A stretch of 64,000 bases of DNA from Stomorhina lunata (taxonomy: Eukaryota > Arthropoda > Insecta > Diptera > Rhiniidae), in the NCBI GenBank assembly GCA_933228675.1, contig OW121740.1, forward strand, positions 1,798,001-1,862,000, given 5' to 3'. This document shows positions 47,035 to 59,700 of this stretch, piece by piece. The notes below the pieces were generated by a model, which saw nothing but the letters and a program-made list of their open reading frames with translations, did not search any database and was not told the origin of the DNA. Position 1 is the stretch's first letter. Every line of letters starts with the position of its first letter. The position numbers were made by a program, and so were the translations under genes.

Positions 47035-47533
47035 TGTTTGTTACATACAAACTTACATTATTAAACATATATTAAAATTAAAATGAAGTAGTAAATAGCC
47101 AAATACATTAGAATTAGTCTACCTTATTTGTTAAGGGGAAAGTAGAGATTCGGCGCTGTAATTGCATTTCTTGTCTATATTTAGAACAGTGAACAAACAG
47201 TTCAGTTATTTAAATTTTTTGTTCAACAGTCAATTGTTTTAATTTTACAGCAACGGCACGTAAGTGCTACAGAATTACTGGATATGAAGCTGGGGTAATT
47301 AATAATTTTAACAAAAATTAATATTTACAGAAATTGATTTTGTTGTGACTGGGGCATGATTAAATTAATTTTTTTTCTAATAAAATTTGTGAACTAGTTT
47401 AATATTCCTGATTTTATGGGCTTATTAATATATGGACGCATATGCTCCTATGATCAGCTCTAGCTTATCTATATTTTTGAAATCCATTCATTTATACATT
47501 TAATACAAATATTTTGACCTTTTCTATTTTCAG
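47035..47533. other. AT-rich, possibly intronic
   Basis: A second acceptor-like tract (TTTTAATTTTACAG) is at about 47236-47249. It is followed by CAACGGCACGTAAGTGC, so a 10-base exon would be implied, which is not credible. Confidence 0.3.
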
Positions 47534-47578
47534 ATAATATAACTTGTACAAATTAAACAAAATTGCTGAATATTTGAG
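47534..47578 (+). other. Candidate 45-nt untranslated exon
   Basis: Preceded by a pyrimidine-rich acceptor (CCTTTTCTATTTTCAG) and followed by GTAAGTGTTTTGC, both close to consensus. All three frames contain stops, so it could only be a non-coding leader exon or a decoy. The call rests on splice-site strength alone. Confidence 0.2.
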
Positions 47579-50500
47579 GTAAGTGTTTTGCTCTTATTTA
47601 GTCATAAAATTTCAATATTATTTACATACATACATACACACACATGTATTTAATGAAATCACATTACAATGATTAAATTTGACAAATTAATTGCTTTAAT
47701 TTCTATGAGCATTAATATTTGATGTCGCATGTATTAGGCGTAATTATCTGTTTTCAAGGAAGCCTTAGTATGAATGAATCTTTGTATGTGTGATAATTAG
47801 CAATTATTTCCTGGATTACAAAATTATAATAATGAAATAAAGTTTTGATTAAAATCAAATTGCAGGGGTTAAGGTGAAATAAATTTATAATAATGCCTTC
47901 TAAGTGTTAAATAATTTGCTTCTATGTGATTTAGAAAATATTTAAGGCTAATATGATGAATAACTAAGAGCCTAAAGTACGAATTTAAAAAGACAACATA
48001 GTTTAGCTCTTAAATAAAATAGTAGGGTATAATTCGGATACCCTGGCTCCCATATAACACCTGTTGACGAAAATAACTTAAAAATGTCTCGAGAAAATGT
48101 TTTTGGCAATATATTAATACATATACGTATATATTAATACATGAAGTATGAATATCAATTTTTTAATTTGTTGTCTATTGAACCATATTTGACTTCAGTG
48201 GCTAGGCTAGACAGACCACAATACTACAACTACCACGATATAAATTATAAGAAATTTGTCTTGCATACTTTGAGGAGTTTCTAAAAATTGCTTGCAAATA
48301 CTTTAATTACATTATTACACCAAAAATTATAACAGCAAAAGTCTGAGATATAAAGAAATGATAAAATTAAAAAATGTTGTGTAATTCTGTTTAGATGATA
48401 ATCTTTGTTTTATGCTGAAATTTATATTATATGAAATTTATAAGAAGACACTATAATTCGTTTCTTTTTGTCTCGCAAATTAGATCTGTTTAAAATTGGA
48501 GATACTCCTACTGATGATAATGGCCTAACAAACCTTGAAAAAGCGTCGAAGCTATTTTTTGGTTTTATAAAAAAATCATTTTTAAGTATTTTAAAACCTT
48601 AATTCGGTCCTGAAGTATCATTTTTCCACAATATATTTAAATTTTGTATAAAGCTAATTGGTATTTACTTCCTAAATTTTTACAAATGAGATCTGTTTTT
48701 AAATTTATCCGGTAAAAAATCCTTTAAAATTCCTGGCATATATTAAGGCTTAACTTATTTTTTTCTGCTCATATCCCGCTAAATTTTCCTATTATGTTGT
48801 CTAATGCCTCTTTAACAGAGAAGAAGCTTTATCCCCATATAACTTCACACAATCATAGAAAAAGTCGTTAAAACGTACTCAATAAATGTCTTAATGTCTG
48901 TTGAATCTGGCACATACACGTACTTATCTCGATTTATAATGTCGACATGAATGTGTGTTAAAGTCTTAAATACAAGAAGTTTTTTTATTTTCAAATTTAG
49001 CTAAATATTTGGTAAAAGAAAAATAAAATTATATTTTTTTCACAAACACACACACAACACTCAAACTTAGTTAAACTTATGTTTGTGTTAGTAAAAGTAG
49101 AAATTCAAAAAGGATCAACATTTATGGTTTTTATTTATTTTGGCTGTGAGAGTTTATTCGTCTGTGGCTGCAGTTGCTGCTCTGTTCATTCGTTAGTTGT
49201 ATCTGTTTTTGGTAATGATGTGTGTAATACATTCTAATTACATTTTAATGGTTTTTGGCAGATTTAATATATATTTAAGTATTTATTTTTTGTTTGGTTT
49301 TTTCAATTTGCTTTGCTGGGGTTTGTCTGTTATTTCATTTAGTAAGTTAAATTATCATTATCGTCATCATCGACAGCTGCAACAGTGCCACCATCATCAG
49401 CAGCATCAAGACATGTGTTGTTAAATATCAACCTTATAAACATATCAGTCTGACTCTATTTGTTTTTATATGTCGGTGTGTGAAGAAAATTAAGCCAAGG
49501 ACCTTCCCATCGTATTTGTAATAAACAAAAATACACAAAAAGTAAAATAAAGATAATCTACATAAATAAATATATTTATATACAAATGGTTTATGTTTAA
49601 ATAATGGGATTTTAAGTATTTATCAAAGAAATTAATGAGAACATTTAATAACTTCCTTTGAATAAATTATTATTTGTTTCCATAAAAAAACCCAAATGGA
49701 TTCGCCTAAAATAAAGCAAATATTTATTGAGGGTATATAAACGTTAAGTTTATGTGTTTTTAATGAAAAACATTTTTAATTTTTTAAGCTAAAAAATGCA
49801 AACAATATCTATTTACGTTTGGATAAATCTAATGTTTATGTTTGCGGTTTTTTATGTTTACATTATTATTTGTTTACTTATTTAAGTTAATGCTTAATTT
49901 TTTATGTTATATAAATAAAGCTTATTTATATGAAGAGTGGCTTAAATCAAATTTACCAAATATTTATTCGATATAAATGGAATTTTTTTACTTTAAACTG
50001 ATAAAATTTTCTAAAAAATGCTATGAATGTTCTTTATAGAAAAGTCGACTTTACCACTTTCATTAAAAACACATAAACTTTACGTAAAGTTTTTCTTACT
50101 TGTATTGTAAAGTTTTTCTTACTTACTTTTTTTACTTATATCATTCTTCAAAGTAATTAAACAATGTGTATGTGTTGTAACTGTTTATACTGATGATTGT
50201 GTTTGTGTTCAAAATAAAGAAAAAGTTGACTAATATATTGAACATAATTAAGCCATTTTTGCGAATTTTATTAACACATGTGGGATCTCTTTATACAAAA
50301 TGTATCCGTTTTTTCTGCCAAATTGGATTTTTTTTTCTTATTAAGCAAAATATATTTATTAAGCAAAACTGAATAGTCTCTGTGGAATTTGCAAACTACG
50401 TTTTAGTTTTTGTATTGTTTTTATTTGAACAAAATGAGATGAGTATAATTAATTAATTCTATATAAAGGGGGTTTCATTAAGCGCTTCATATCTTTAAAT

Positions 50501-50591
50501 GAAAAAATAAACGAAACAAAGTGTGTGTGAGATATAATGAAATTTTCTGTTGAATTGAAAAACCTATTAGTTTGATTACCTGTGTGGAATA
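47579..50591. other. AT-rich non-coding stretch
   Basis: CAT/CAG/CAA-rich sequence at 49360-49420 (CATCATCGACAGCTGCAACA) includes an E-box, CAGCTG. A region at 48020-48240 has faint family A-like words (GGCTCCCATATAACACC, ACCATATTTGACTTCAG). The tandem duplication TAAAGTTTTTCTTACTTGTA lies at about 50086-50125. Nothing else is supported. Confidence 0.35.
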
Positions 50592-51268
50592 TCGACGCTT
50601 TATATTCAAAAAGTGCTATCTACATTTTCGACCAAAATGGTTTTTGATAGAGACGTGTTCCTTGGCTTATCTGTCATATGTCATATAATTTTTAAGAAGA
50701 AAAAATAATTCTAAAACGTTTGTTTTTTATAAATTGTGTTTGTGCTGTTGTCTTCATTATCAAAAAATAGTGCTATCTACATTAAAAAGTTTTGTGGAAA
50801 TAATAACAATTGTTATAAAATATATATTGTAATTTGTGATAAATTAACGAAATGGGCCACAATTCCTTACAACGTACTGTAATCATGGATTTCTAAAATA
50901 TGCTCGGCCTTTGATCTTAGCAGATTGTAAATAAAGGTCATATAATGAAGAGAACACCTTGAATTATATTTATATTAATATAATTATAACAAATCTTGTT
51001 ATATTTAAAAAAGTTATTATTTTAATTAAAATTCGTGATATTTTGATAAAAGCCTAAATTTTCACTATATTTTATTTTTTGTTGTTAAAATAATGCTATC
51101 TACTTGCTTTAGTTTAAAGTGCTATCTACTATAGATGCACAAATATTTGTATGGTATTGTAAAACAAAATTTATTTACTTCTCTCATAGTTAATGACAAA
51201 GACAGTTTTTTCGCTCTCCTGTAAAATTTTGAATTTGTAGATAGCACTTTTCGAATATAAACCCTCGA
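50592..51268. mobile_element. TA-flanked miniature element with reiterated GTGCTATCTAC motif
   Basis: Left end TCGACGCTTTATATTCAAAA then AGTGCTATCTACA. The right end on the other strand is TCGAGGGTTTATATTCGAAA then AGTGCTATCTACA. About 33-base termini with three mismatches are flanked by TA on both sides (50590-50591, 51269-51270). The motif GTGCTATCTAC recurs at 50613, 50770, 51094 (A for G at the second position from the left) and 51119, and inverted at 51238-51248. No transposase frame. TA flanks point to Tc1/mariner-type integration, but the outer bases themselves make a TATCGA palindrome, so the exact end is uncertain by two bases. Confidence 0.75.
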
Positions 51269-51286
51269 TATAATATCGTTTAAATG

Positions 51287-51350
51287 ACTTTGAACTTGGA
51301 CCTCTGATATGCTAGGCGGATGACTTACCTGCTATACCACGGCGGTTCAC
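51287..51350 (-). mobile_element. SINE head fragment
   Basis: On the - strand: GAACCGCCGTGGTATAGCAG, GTAAGTCATCCGCCTAGCAT, ATCAGAGGTCCAAGTTCAAA. It covers the tRNA-like head only, ending just after the B-box position. It sits 18 bases right of the miniature element. It is truncated and cannot fold as a functional tRNA. Confidence 0.7.
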
Positions 51351-51838
51351 ATATCTAGATCATTAAATTCAAACCAAAACTAAGCGATCATATGGTTGTC
51401 ATTGACAACGTAAATAATATCTTGTTTGGATAAGTATTGTCCAAAATTCATTAATATTGTTTGTCTGCGTATCCATTCATCATAAAATGGTCATCACGTA
51501 TTGTTGAAAGCTTTATCCATCCATAGTGATTTAAAAAGACAAACAGTATAAACAGCAACTAATTTGACAGATGTGGCTTCAAAACGAATACCGGTTTAAC
51601 AAAGTCATGGTTCGAAAGTCTCTGTTGAAAGACCAGTTATAATATATTATTTGTTGAATTGCTATGGCGATAATTACTAAGTTAGCTATTAACGAAAACA
51701 GTTTCTTTGATAACTAAATAAAAGTTTGAAGATGTCCGTCAGCAAGTATATAAACTTTACGGAAAAATAAAGTTATCACATGCTTACAAATCAGTTTTTA
51801 ATACAAAATGCCTACAATAAGAATTTGATAACTTTATT
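51351..51838. other. AT-rich spacer between two elements
   Basis: No open frame or repeat recognised. Confidence 0.4.
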
Positions 51839-52370
51839 TGTAGACGTTCGCACCAAAACGTAATAATTCATTTCAAATCATTTTGAGTAAATTAAGAAAA
51901 CATTTTTTCACTACAATCTATTAAAAGTCGTAAGACGATGGCTTAAGTTATTTGTTTTATAAACATGTATTTCATAAAACGCCAGAATGATTTAAAAAAG
52001 TTAGCTGTTACGTTTTGGTGCTATCAATTTGAAATGTTATGTTTAGAAGCGATCGAAATGAAAAATGTTTTATTTTTTAGCACAAAAAAAATTAAAATAA
52101 ATAATAAAAAAATAAAAGAAACTACAAAAAATTCTCGAAACATCCGACCAAAATTAAGACTTATTGATATAAAATATATCGCCAACTATTCAAATGTACT
52201 GTTAAGTAAAATTTTTTGAAAAAAATTAAAAAAAATTTTACGTTTTGGTGTTGACTGGCTTTTTCGCGATTTCATTAAATGTATAAAGGACAGTTTGAAG
52301 AGTAAAATTGTATTATTAACATAATTTTTTCAGGAAATGGAATTGTTAAGTTTTGGTGCGAACGTCTACA
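51839..52370. mobile_element. 532-bp miniature element with TGTAGACGTTCG ends and reiterated ACGTTTTGGTG motif
   Basis: Left end TGTAGACGTTCGCACCAAAA then CGTAA. The right end on the other strand is TGTAGACGTTCGCACCAAAA then CTTAA: 24 of 25 bases agree. The inner part of the terminus, TTACGTTTTGGTG, is repeated at 52008-52020 and 52238-52250 in the orientation of the right end. The 84-codon K/N-rich frame at 51965 has no recognisable domain. Flanks are TTTATT on the left and TTTGTC on the right, so a TTT-like duplication is possible but unproven. Confidence 0.82.
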
Positions 52371-54478
52371 TTTGTCGTTTTTGTTTTCAAAATTTTCTAG
52401 ATTTTTTTATTTGCAAAAACAAAAATGCACTAATAAAGAGCTCTGTTAGAAATTGCATTTTAAAACCATCTACCAAAAAATTATAAACAACTCATTTAGA
52501 ACACCCAATATTACATATTCAAACAAAAAGAAAATCTAAAAGGTAATGCAAATATATTAGTTCCAATTCGTCTAATTTGGTTTTAAATTATAGTTTTATA
52601 TGCTCTAAAGAGTTCTAGATAAAAGCTTATATAGATATTTTTTTAAGTATAAGTTTTAAATATAATTAAAATATGTTTATGTTTTTTTTTGGATATTTCT
52701 TGTTTTAAACCAAAATTTCCACAGAAAACCCTTGCAAAACTAAAACCTATTTTCCCATGATAAATTAGAATGTATAATTTTGTAATCAATGCACTTAAAG
52801 GCCAATTAAATTTTCTTTAACCATAAAATTATATGGTTAGTTGCTCTTGTAAATATTTCTTTTTTTGTTTTTATATTGTGTATTTTATTTTAATATTCAT
52901 GTATTTTTCCTTTTTGTTGTGTATTTAATGTTTTCATTTTTGTTTTATTTCCAAACCAATTCTCTTAATAACTTTTATGTATTTATTTATTGTTTGTATT
53001 TCGTAAATTTTGTTTCCTTTTTCCTTGATGATGATGATGCTGCTGTTGTCCTTATTTTGGGCCACTGATCCTTATTTTGTTTGTTGTTTTAAATAAACGT
53101 TGTTGTTGTAGTTCTTGGTATTTCTTTGCGAAATTGCCTTAAAAAATATTGTGTAAATATGCAATATTTTCTTCCTATATTATCTTAAAAGCTTATATAA
53201 ACACGCACACACACGCTTACTCCAGCTTAAAAAGCTTAAAAATCATAAGGATTTTGAATATGTGTAAGTGTATAGTTTTGTTTGTATTTTTGGGAATATT
53301 TTGTTATAACAATAAATAAAAGAGATTCAAAGACTTTTTGGTTATGGTTAAGTAAATTGGATTAAAACGTTTCTTGTTATCGTTTTTGTTGCTGCTTTGC
53401 AACAACTGCTGTTGTTATTGTTTCTCCTTTTTAAAAAAGGATAAACGCTTGTTTAGTTTCCTCTTTGATTTGTTTAGTTCCTTGTGCTACAGGTCCTATG
53501 AAAATACAGAAAATCTTAAGGAAAATAAACACAAAGTATTTCACAAATATTTTTTCCAATAACATGTATTGTAGCAGACCAAATGTGAGTAGGTCATCAT
53601 TATGGATAAATACTTTTGATTTTTGCTTATTTTGTTTTTTATTCTTTTGGCCCTAACAACAACTGGGAGTGTTTAAGCATGAAAATGAAATGATAAAAAA
53701 ATTTGGTTCAAATGTTACTTTTTTTGCTGATAGGATTTAGTATCATTATTTTAGTATCAAGTCATTTGTCTGGGGTATTTTAATTGCCGTAAAATGAAAT
53801 GATAAGCATTATTTAAGTCAAACAAAAATGGGCTGATAAAGTCTTAAAAGATTTATATGATTTTTAGACATGAGCCCAGTAAATTATTTAAATCTTCTGT
53901 AGCAAAATCTTTCATTTGTTAAAGAGCTTAGCAATTTAGTTGTTTTCTCCTCTGAGACTAATATTTCTTAATAAATTGAAATGTCAATATCGATATTAAT
54001 ATTTTATTTTGCTGGAAAAGGCTTTAACATCACACAAATATAAGTCTCTGGTGTAGTTTTGTTCAATAGTTTTGCGTATAATTTTAATCCCTAGATAAAA
54101 TATTACACTTACATCTATATTTTTCACAAATAATCAAAAATATGAAATAGTTTTTCTCATTGCGGTTTTAAAAGTAACGCTGTTTCTTTAAATATTTCAA
54201 CATCTTCACAACATGTGGCTTTTATTAAAAAAAAACCTAAAGCCTCATACATTCTAAGCACAAATTTCATTTATTTTAATATACAAAACATGTTTGACTT
54301 TGTCCGCAACGATTTTTTACATCTTGAATACCATTTTTCTATTTTCCCCGAAAGTAGCTGAATAGTAAAAAAGAAGAAATACTAAGTAAAAATAATTTTA
54401 AAATACGTTCTCGTCTTTCAACAATTTTTCTTTCTCAATTTTATACATTTAGTTACAGATGACTTTAACCAACCAACA
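52371..54478. other. AT-rich non-coding stretch
   Basis: T-rich around 52860-53080 with a GATGATGATGATGCTGCTGT run at 53028-53047. Frames at 52865, 53374 and 53465 are F/C/L-rich chance translations. No element. Confidence 0.4.
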
Positions 54479-55636
54479 CACAGTGGTTTCGAACAAAAAA
54501 AAAGTGGTAAAAAATCTGTTTCTTCTAAACTATAAGTCTCATTGCATTAGTATGTAGAAGAGAATTGTTAGGAAGACCCAAGCTATGGTAACCCTATGTT
54601 TACACAGGGTAAATTATTGGGCGTCAAAGTAGTCCACTTCAGAAGTAAAAAAGCTTTTGAACCGTGTAGCTCTTTTAGTTATTGTCCACTATGTTTGATT
54701 GTTTATATTTTGGAATAAGCTTGAAGAAATGATAAAAAATGCTTACTTCACTCTGATAATAACATAACGTGAGCCTATATTCTAAACGACTATGAACCAA
54801 ATAAAATATTTCTAAGGAGAGGCAAAAAAATGTGAAATATCCAATATACTTTAATAAAAGTCAATATTTCCTCTAAAGTATATTTTAGCCAATAACTGCT
54901 TTAATAGAGTTCTTCCCTCTGGTCTTTATTACAAGATAAAAAAAAAATGTTCGAAAAAATGGTTGAAAGTCGGTATTGAATATGGGCCCACGATAACTTT
55001 AAAATTAGACAAATTTTGGTCAATGCTGTACGTAGAGTGAATGTTGCACTGACTTATAATTTTTTTCTAAATCATCTTAGAATACTCCTCATAACAAATA
55101 TATAATAAAATATAAGTTTTTATAAAAAACTTTTTAGTTAAAAGTCAAAAATCTTTTTAGAAGAAACTTACTTTTTTCGATTACTAAGAAATATTTGATT
55201 TTTGAAAATTTCTAAACATAAAACGGTTCGAAATAATTAAAGATGGTTTTCATGATTTTATTTCCTAAACTGTTGGCTATATATAAGTTGGCTATATGTC
55301 AGTATTTAAAAAATATCGCTTAAATATCAAATGCACAATCGGTCAAAACATGACCGATTATTATTTTTGAAATGAAATAATTTAAAACCCGATTTTTTAA
55401 GCTCATTCCAAAATATAAAAAGTCAACCATATTTGGCAGTAATTGAAAGAGCAACACGGTCCAAAAGCTTATTGGTCTACTTTGACGCACAATAATTCAC
55501 CTTGTATAAACACAGGGTAACCATAAATCCAAAATTCAGATAGTCTGATAATTCTTATACATACTAATGCAATTAGACTTACAGTTTAGAATATACAGAT
55601 TTATTTCCACTTTTTATTTTGTTTCAAACCACTGTG
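54479..55636. mobile_element. Foldback-like element with inverted arms of about 245 bp
   Basis: The left arm (54479 to about 54728) and the right arm (about 55394 to 55636) are inverted copies. Paired landmarks (left / right read on the other strand) are CACAGTGGTTTCGAAC / CACAGTGGTTTGAAAC, TTCTAAACTATAAGTCTCAT / TTCTAAACTGTAAGTCTAAT, TGCATTAGTATGTAGAAG / TGCATTAGTATGTATAAG, ATGGTAACCCTATGTTTACA / ATGGTTACCCTGTGTTTATA, GCGTCAAAGTAGTCCA / GCGTCAAAGTAGACCA, and TTTATATTTTGGAATAAGCT / TTTATATTTTGGAATGAGCT. The 660-base centre has no coding frame and includes a hairpin, AATCGGTC/GACCGATT, at 55337-55358. Outer ends are CACAGTG, the heptamer shared by Transib transposon termini and V(D)J signals. 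The five flanking bases are CAACA and CATTA, which only partly agree. Superfamily unassigned. Confidence 0.85.
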
Positions 55637-57929
55637 CATTATTTGCTGTTTTGTTTCAAAAACTTTTTAGCTTTTGTGTTTTTCCTAGATTCCTTATGTT
55701 TGTTGTGTCTTCCAGTTGGTATTTGTTGTACTTGCATTTTTTTTTTGTTTAAAAATTCTTGTTAACTTTTGCTTAAAATCTGTTTTTAACGGTCATTTAT
55801 TTAAGTTTTTTTTTTCAAACTTTTTTTTCTTGTTTTAAAGATTTTTATAAAGAATGAAATGTTTATTTTTGTGAGTAGGGAAATATTTGGGTAATAAATT
55901 GCAATGTAAGTGGCCAGCATGAATTGGTTTGACCTTATTAAGGGGTTCAACTTCAATGAAAATGAGTTTAAATAATGTTTACAATCAATTTAACTTTGGA
56001 AATGCTAAGAATCATCTTAATTTTGGTTAAATAAAAGATAATGAAATTAATGTCATTTTAGATTTAAACAAATGATTTTCAATATTTAAATGTTATAAAT
56101 TGTTTTTGATAAAATGAGGAATGCGGAAAAAATATTAAGAACTTATATACTTGTACATTATGTATGTTACTTTAGTAGATAGCTATAAACATAAAAATCA
56201 TACGTACGCATGTTTTTGCAAATTTGCCCTATTTTATTTTTTTTTTGATATTTTAAAATTATTCTCATATCTGAGTTATTTAAAACAACTCAACTAAATA
56301 AGCAAACAGACCCGTTCGAGTAGAGTAAATAGAAAATTATATTCAAATTCAAATATGTGTAAATATTTAGGTTTCTACTAATTTATTTTTAATGAATACA
56401 AATAATAAATCATATGTTGGAATAACAAATTAACTAGACTAAAAAAATGTATAACAAATTAAAATAGAACTACAATTTTGTAAAATAAAAGACTCAATAA
56501 AACCAACATGTAAATATCATAAAAATTGGCAAATCATGATAATTTCTATAGACCATAAATTCATTTAAACATGATGTAGCATTAAATATTAACTACACAA
56601 ATACAAATATTTGTTATTACACAATTGTTATTGATTCTAGGCAAACAAATCCTTTCGTTAGCCTTAAGGATCAATTAACCATTAATCTCAGTTTTGGTTT
56701 GTGTTTGTAATTTTAGTGACAATTAATTTATTTGCTCATCACTCATCGTTATCCTAGCTTTATCCTTTAACTACTATTAACATGAAACCTAAACTAATAA
56801 ACAAATTGTTACTTATAGTTCAAACAAAATTAAAAATTCATTAGTTTGCATAAATAAAATAAGTGCCGAATCATTAATAATTTTTTATGGTTTATTATAT
56901 GACATGCAAATTCCAATTTTCAACACAAATTCATTCAAAAAAAAAAAACTATTATCATTAAAATACAGAATTGGATGATAAAATGCTAAACCGCAATACT
57001 TAAGCAGAAAAAACACAAATTTTTGCAGACTGACACATATTAATTTATATAAAGAGTACCTTAGCTCATAAAAGAACTTACAAAAAACTTAAAAAACCGG
57101 AAATCTTAGCTTTTGCGGAAATTAAATTATGGTTATCGTTTTGTTTTTGTTTTTTAGAAAGCTTAAGAAAAGTTCTAAAACCATTTAACTATGAAGCATT
57201 TTTTAGTTATCTCATTCTTCTTGCTTGTTTACAAAAATTCTTTAGGAATTTAAAGCTATTAAAAATAATTTATTTCCTTTATTTTTTGATGACTATTAGT
57301 AAAACACAATATAAAGGGGAAATGACTTGACTTTGATATGGAGCACAATCAAGCCTGGACCGATATAACTAATATAGAAAAATTGTAGCCCTCTCCATAT
57401 TTATTTTACTTTAAATTAATAGTTTTTGAGAAAAATATTAGGATACAAAAAAAAAAATATGTACAAAAGTTATCATAATAAATTTTTTTTAAGGATTCTC
57501 ATAGAAAAATTTCATTTAATATAAAATTCAACATCAAATTTTTATAATAAAAATGCAAAAATTACCTTATGTTTATGAAATGCATTGGGTTGTATCTAGA
57601 AACAAAGTATTCTCTGTAAGCATTTGTATTCAACTTATCTATATTATCTACAGATCATTCGAACATTGCGTCGAATTTGGATGTTGGCAAAATCAAAAAC
57701 GCAATACACAAGAAACAACATCCAATTTATAGCAACTTTTTTATTTTTTCATTGTGTGAGTGAACAAAGAAATATAATCTCGAATATTGTTCCAACTACA
57801 CTATTATTTTTGAAAACATTGTTTGAAATAAATGTAACCAAATTGGGAGAATTTTCCGAAACATAAATAAGTTCTGATATTAAACAATTAAAGATTTTTA
57901 TATTTTTAAGATAAAAAAAATATAGAAAA
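55637..57929. other. AT-rich non-coding stretch
   Basis: An acceptor-like TTATCTATATTATCTACAG at about 57635-57653 precedes an 80-codon frame starting IIRTLRRIWMLAKSKTQYTR. No matching donor or known family was recognised. Otherwise empty. Confidence 0.35.
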
Positions 57930-59700
57930 TTTTTGATAAAAATATTTTTCTATCAAAATTTAAAAAACAATATTTTTCTGTCGATAAATTAAAAAAAATT
58001 TTAGAAAAATTTTTAATAAACAATTTTTGGATAAAAAAAATTTCTATAGATTTTCTATAGAAAACTTTTTATCGAAAGATTTTCTATAGACAACTTTTTA
58101 ATCAAAAAATTTTTTATAGAAAACTTTTTATCAAAAAATTTTCTATAGAAAACTTTTTTATCAAAAAATTTTCTATAGAAAACTTTTTTAATTATTTAGG
58201 AATTAATTAATTTAATGAAAACAAGCCTGATGAAACCTAGTTTTCCAATTCGAAAACTTTTTTATCAAAAAATTTTGTATAGAAAACTTTTTTATCAAAA
58301 AATTTTCTATAGGAAACTTTTTTATTAAAAACTTTTCTATAGAAAACTTTTTCAACAAAAAATTTTCTATAGAAAACTTTTTCAACAAAAAATTTTCTAT
58401 AGAAAACTTTTTCAACAAAAAATTTTCTATAGAAAACTTTTTCAACAAAAAATTTTCTATAGAAAACTTTTTCAACAAAAAATTTTCTATAGAAAACTTT
58501 TTTATCAAAAAATTTTCTGAAGAAAACTTTTTTATCAAAAAATTTTCTAAAGAAAACTTTTTTATCAAAAAAATTTCTAAAGAAAACTTTTTTATCAAAA
58601 AATTTTCTAAAGAAAACTTTTTTATCAAAAAATTTTCTATAGAAAACTTTTTTATCAAAAAATTTTCTATAGAAAACTTTTTTATCAAAAAATTTTCTAT
58701 AGAAAACTTTTTTATCAAAAAATTTTCTATAGAAAACTTTTTTATCAAAAAATTTTCTATAGAAAACTTTTTTTATCAAAAAATTTTCTATAGAAAACTT
58801 TTTTATCAAAAAATTTTCTATAGAAAACTTTTTTATCAAAAAATTTTCTATAGAAAACTTTTTTATCAAACAATTTTCTATAGAAAACTTTTTTATCAAA
58901 AAATTTTCTATAGAAAACTTTTTTATCAAAAAATTTTCTAAAGAAAACTTTTTTATCAAAAAATTTTCTATAGAAAACTTTTTTATCAAAAAATTTTCTA
59001 TAGAAAACTTTTTTATCAAAAAATTTTCTATAGAAAACTTTTTTATCAAAAAATTTTCTATACTAATCTTTTTTATCAAAAAATTTTTCTATAGAAAACT
59101 TTTTTATCAAAAAATTTTTCTATAGAAAACTTTTTTATCAAACGATTTTCTATAGAAAACTTTTTTATCTAAAGATTTTCTATAGAAAACTTTTTTATCA
59201 AAAAATTTTCTCTAAAAAAATTTAGGATAACAAATTTTTCAACAAAAAAATTTTGGATAAGAAATTTTTGATAAAAAAATTTTCTATAGAAAAATTTTTG
59301 ATAAAAAGATTTTCTACAGAAAAATTTTTGATAAAAAAATTTTCTATAAAAAATTTTTTGATAAAAAAATTTTGGTAGAAAAATTTTTAATAAAAAAATT
59401 TTGATAATGAAATTTTCTATAAAAAAATTTTGGATTAAAACATTTTCTATAGAAAAATTTTTGATTAAAAAATTCTACAGAAAAATTTTTGATTAAAAAA
59501 TTCTACAGAAAAATTTTTGATTAAAAAATTCTACAGAAAAGTTTTTGATAAAAAAATTCTGTATAAAAAAAATTTTGATTAAAAAATTCTGATAGAAACA
59601 TTTTTGGTAAAAAAATCTTGATAGAAAAATTTTTAATAATAAAATTTTTGATAATGAAATTTTCTGTAAAAAAAATGTTGATGAAAAAATTCTTGTAGGA
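57930..59700. repeat. Satellite array, 30-bp unit related to the 31-bp array
   Basis: The unit is AAAATTTTCTATAGAAAA followed by CTTTTTTATCAA, sharing the palindrome TTTTCTATAGAAAA and the TTTTTTATC tail with the 41830 array. About 32 regular units occupy 58245-59215. Decayed units lie at 57930-58190 and 59216-59700. A 50-base unrelated segment (about 58190-58250) interrupts the array. Variant blocks are clustered: six adjacent units with TTTTTCAACAAAA (58345-58500) and four with TCTGAAG or TCTAAAG (58515-58615). Because 30 is divisible by three, antisense frames of 178 and 280 codons stay open with a KKFSIENFLI-type ten-residue repeat; these are not genes. Confidence 0.97.

Noticed and set aside
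46871..47086. 71-codon frame
   Set aside because: It lies within a SINE copy and its downstream flank.
58237..59079. 280-codon and overlapping 178-codon antisense open frames with a ten-residue repeat
   Set aside because: They are translations of the 30-bp satellite; the frame stays open only because 30 is divisible by three, and a single extra T moves the reading to another repeat phase.
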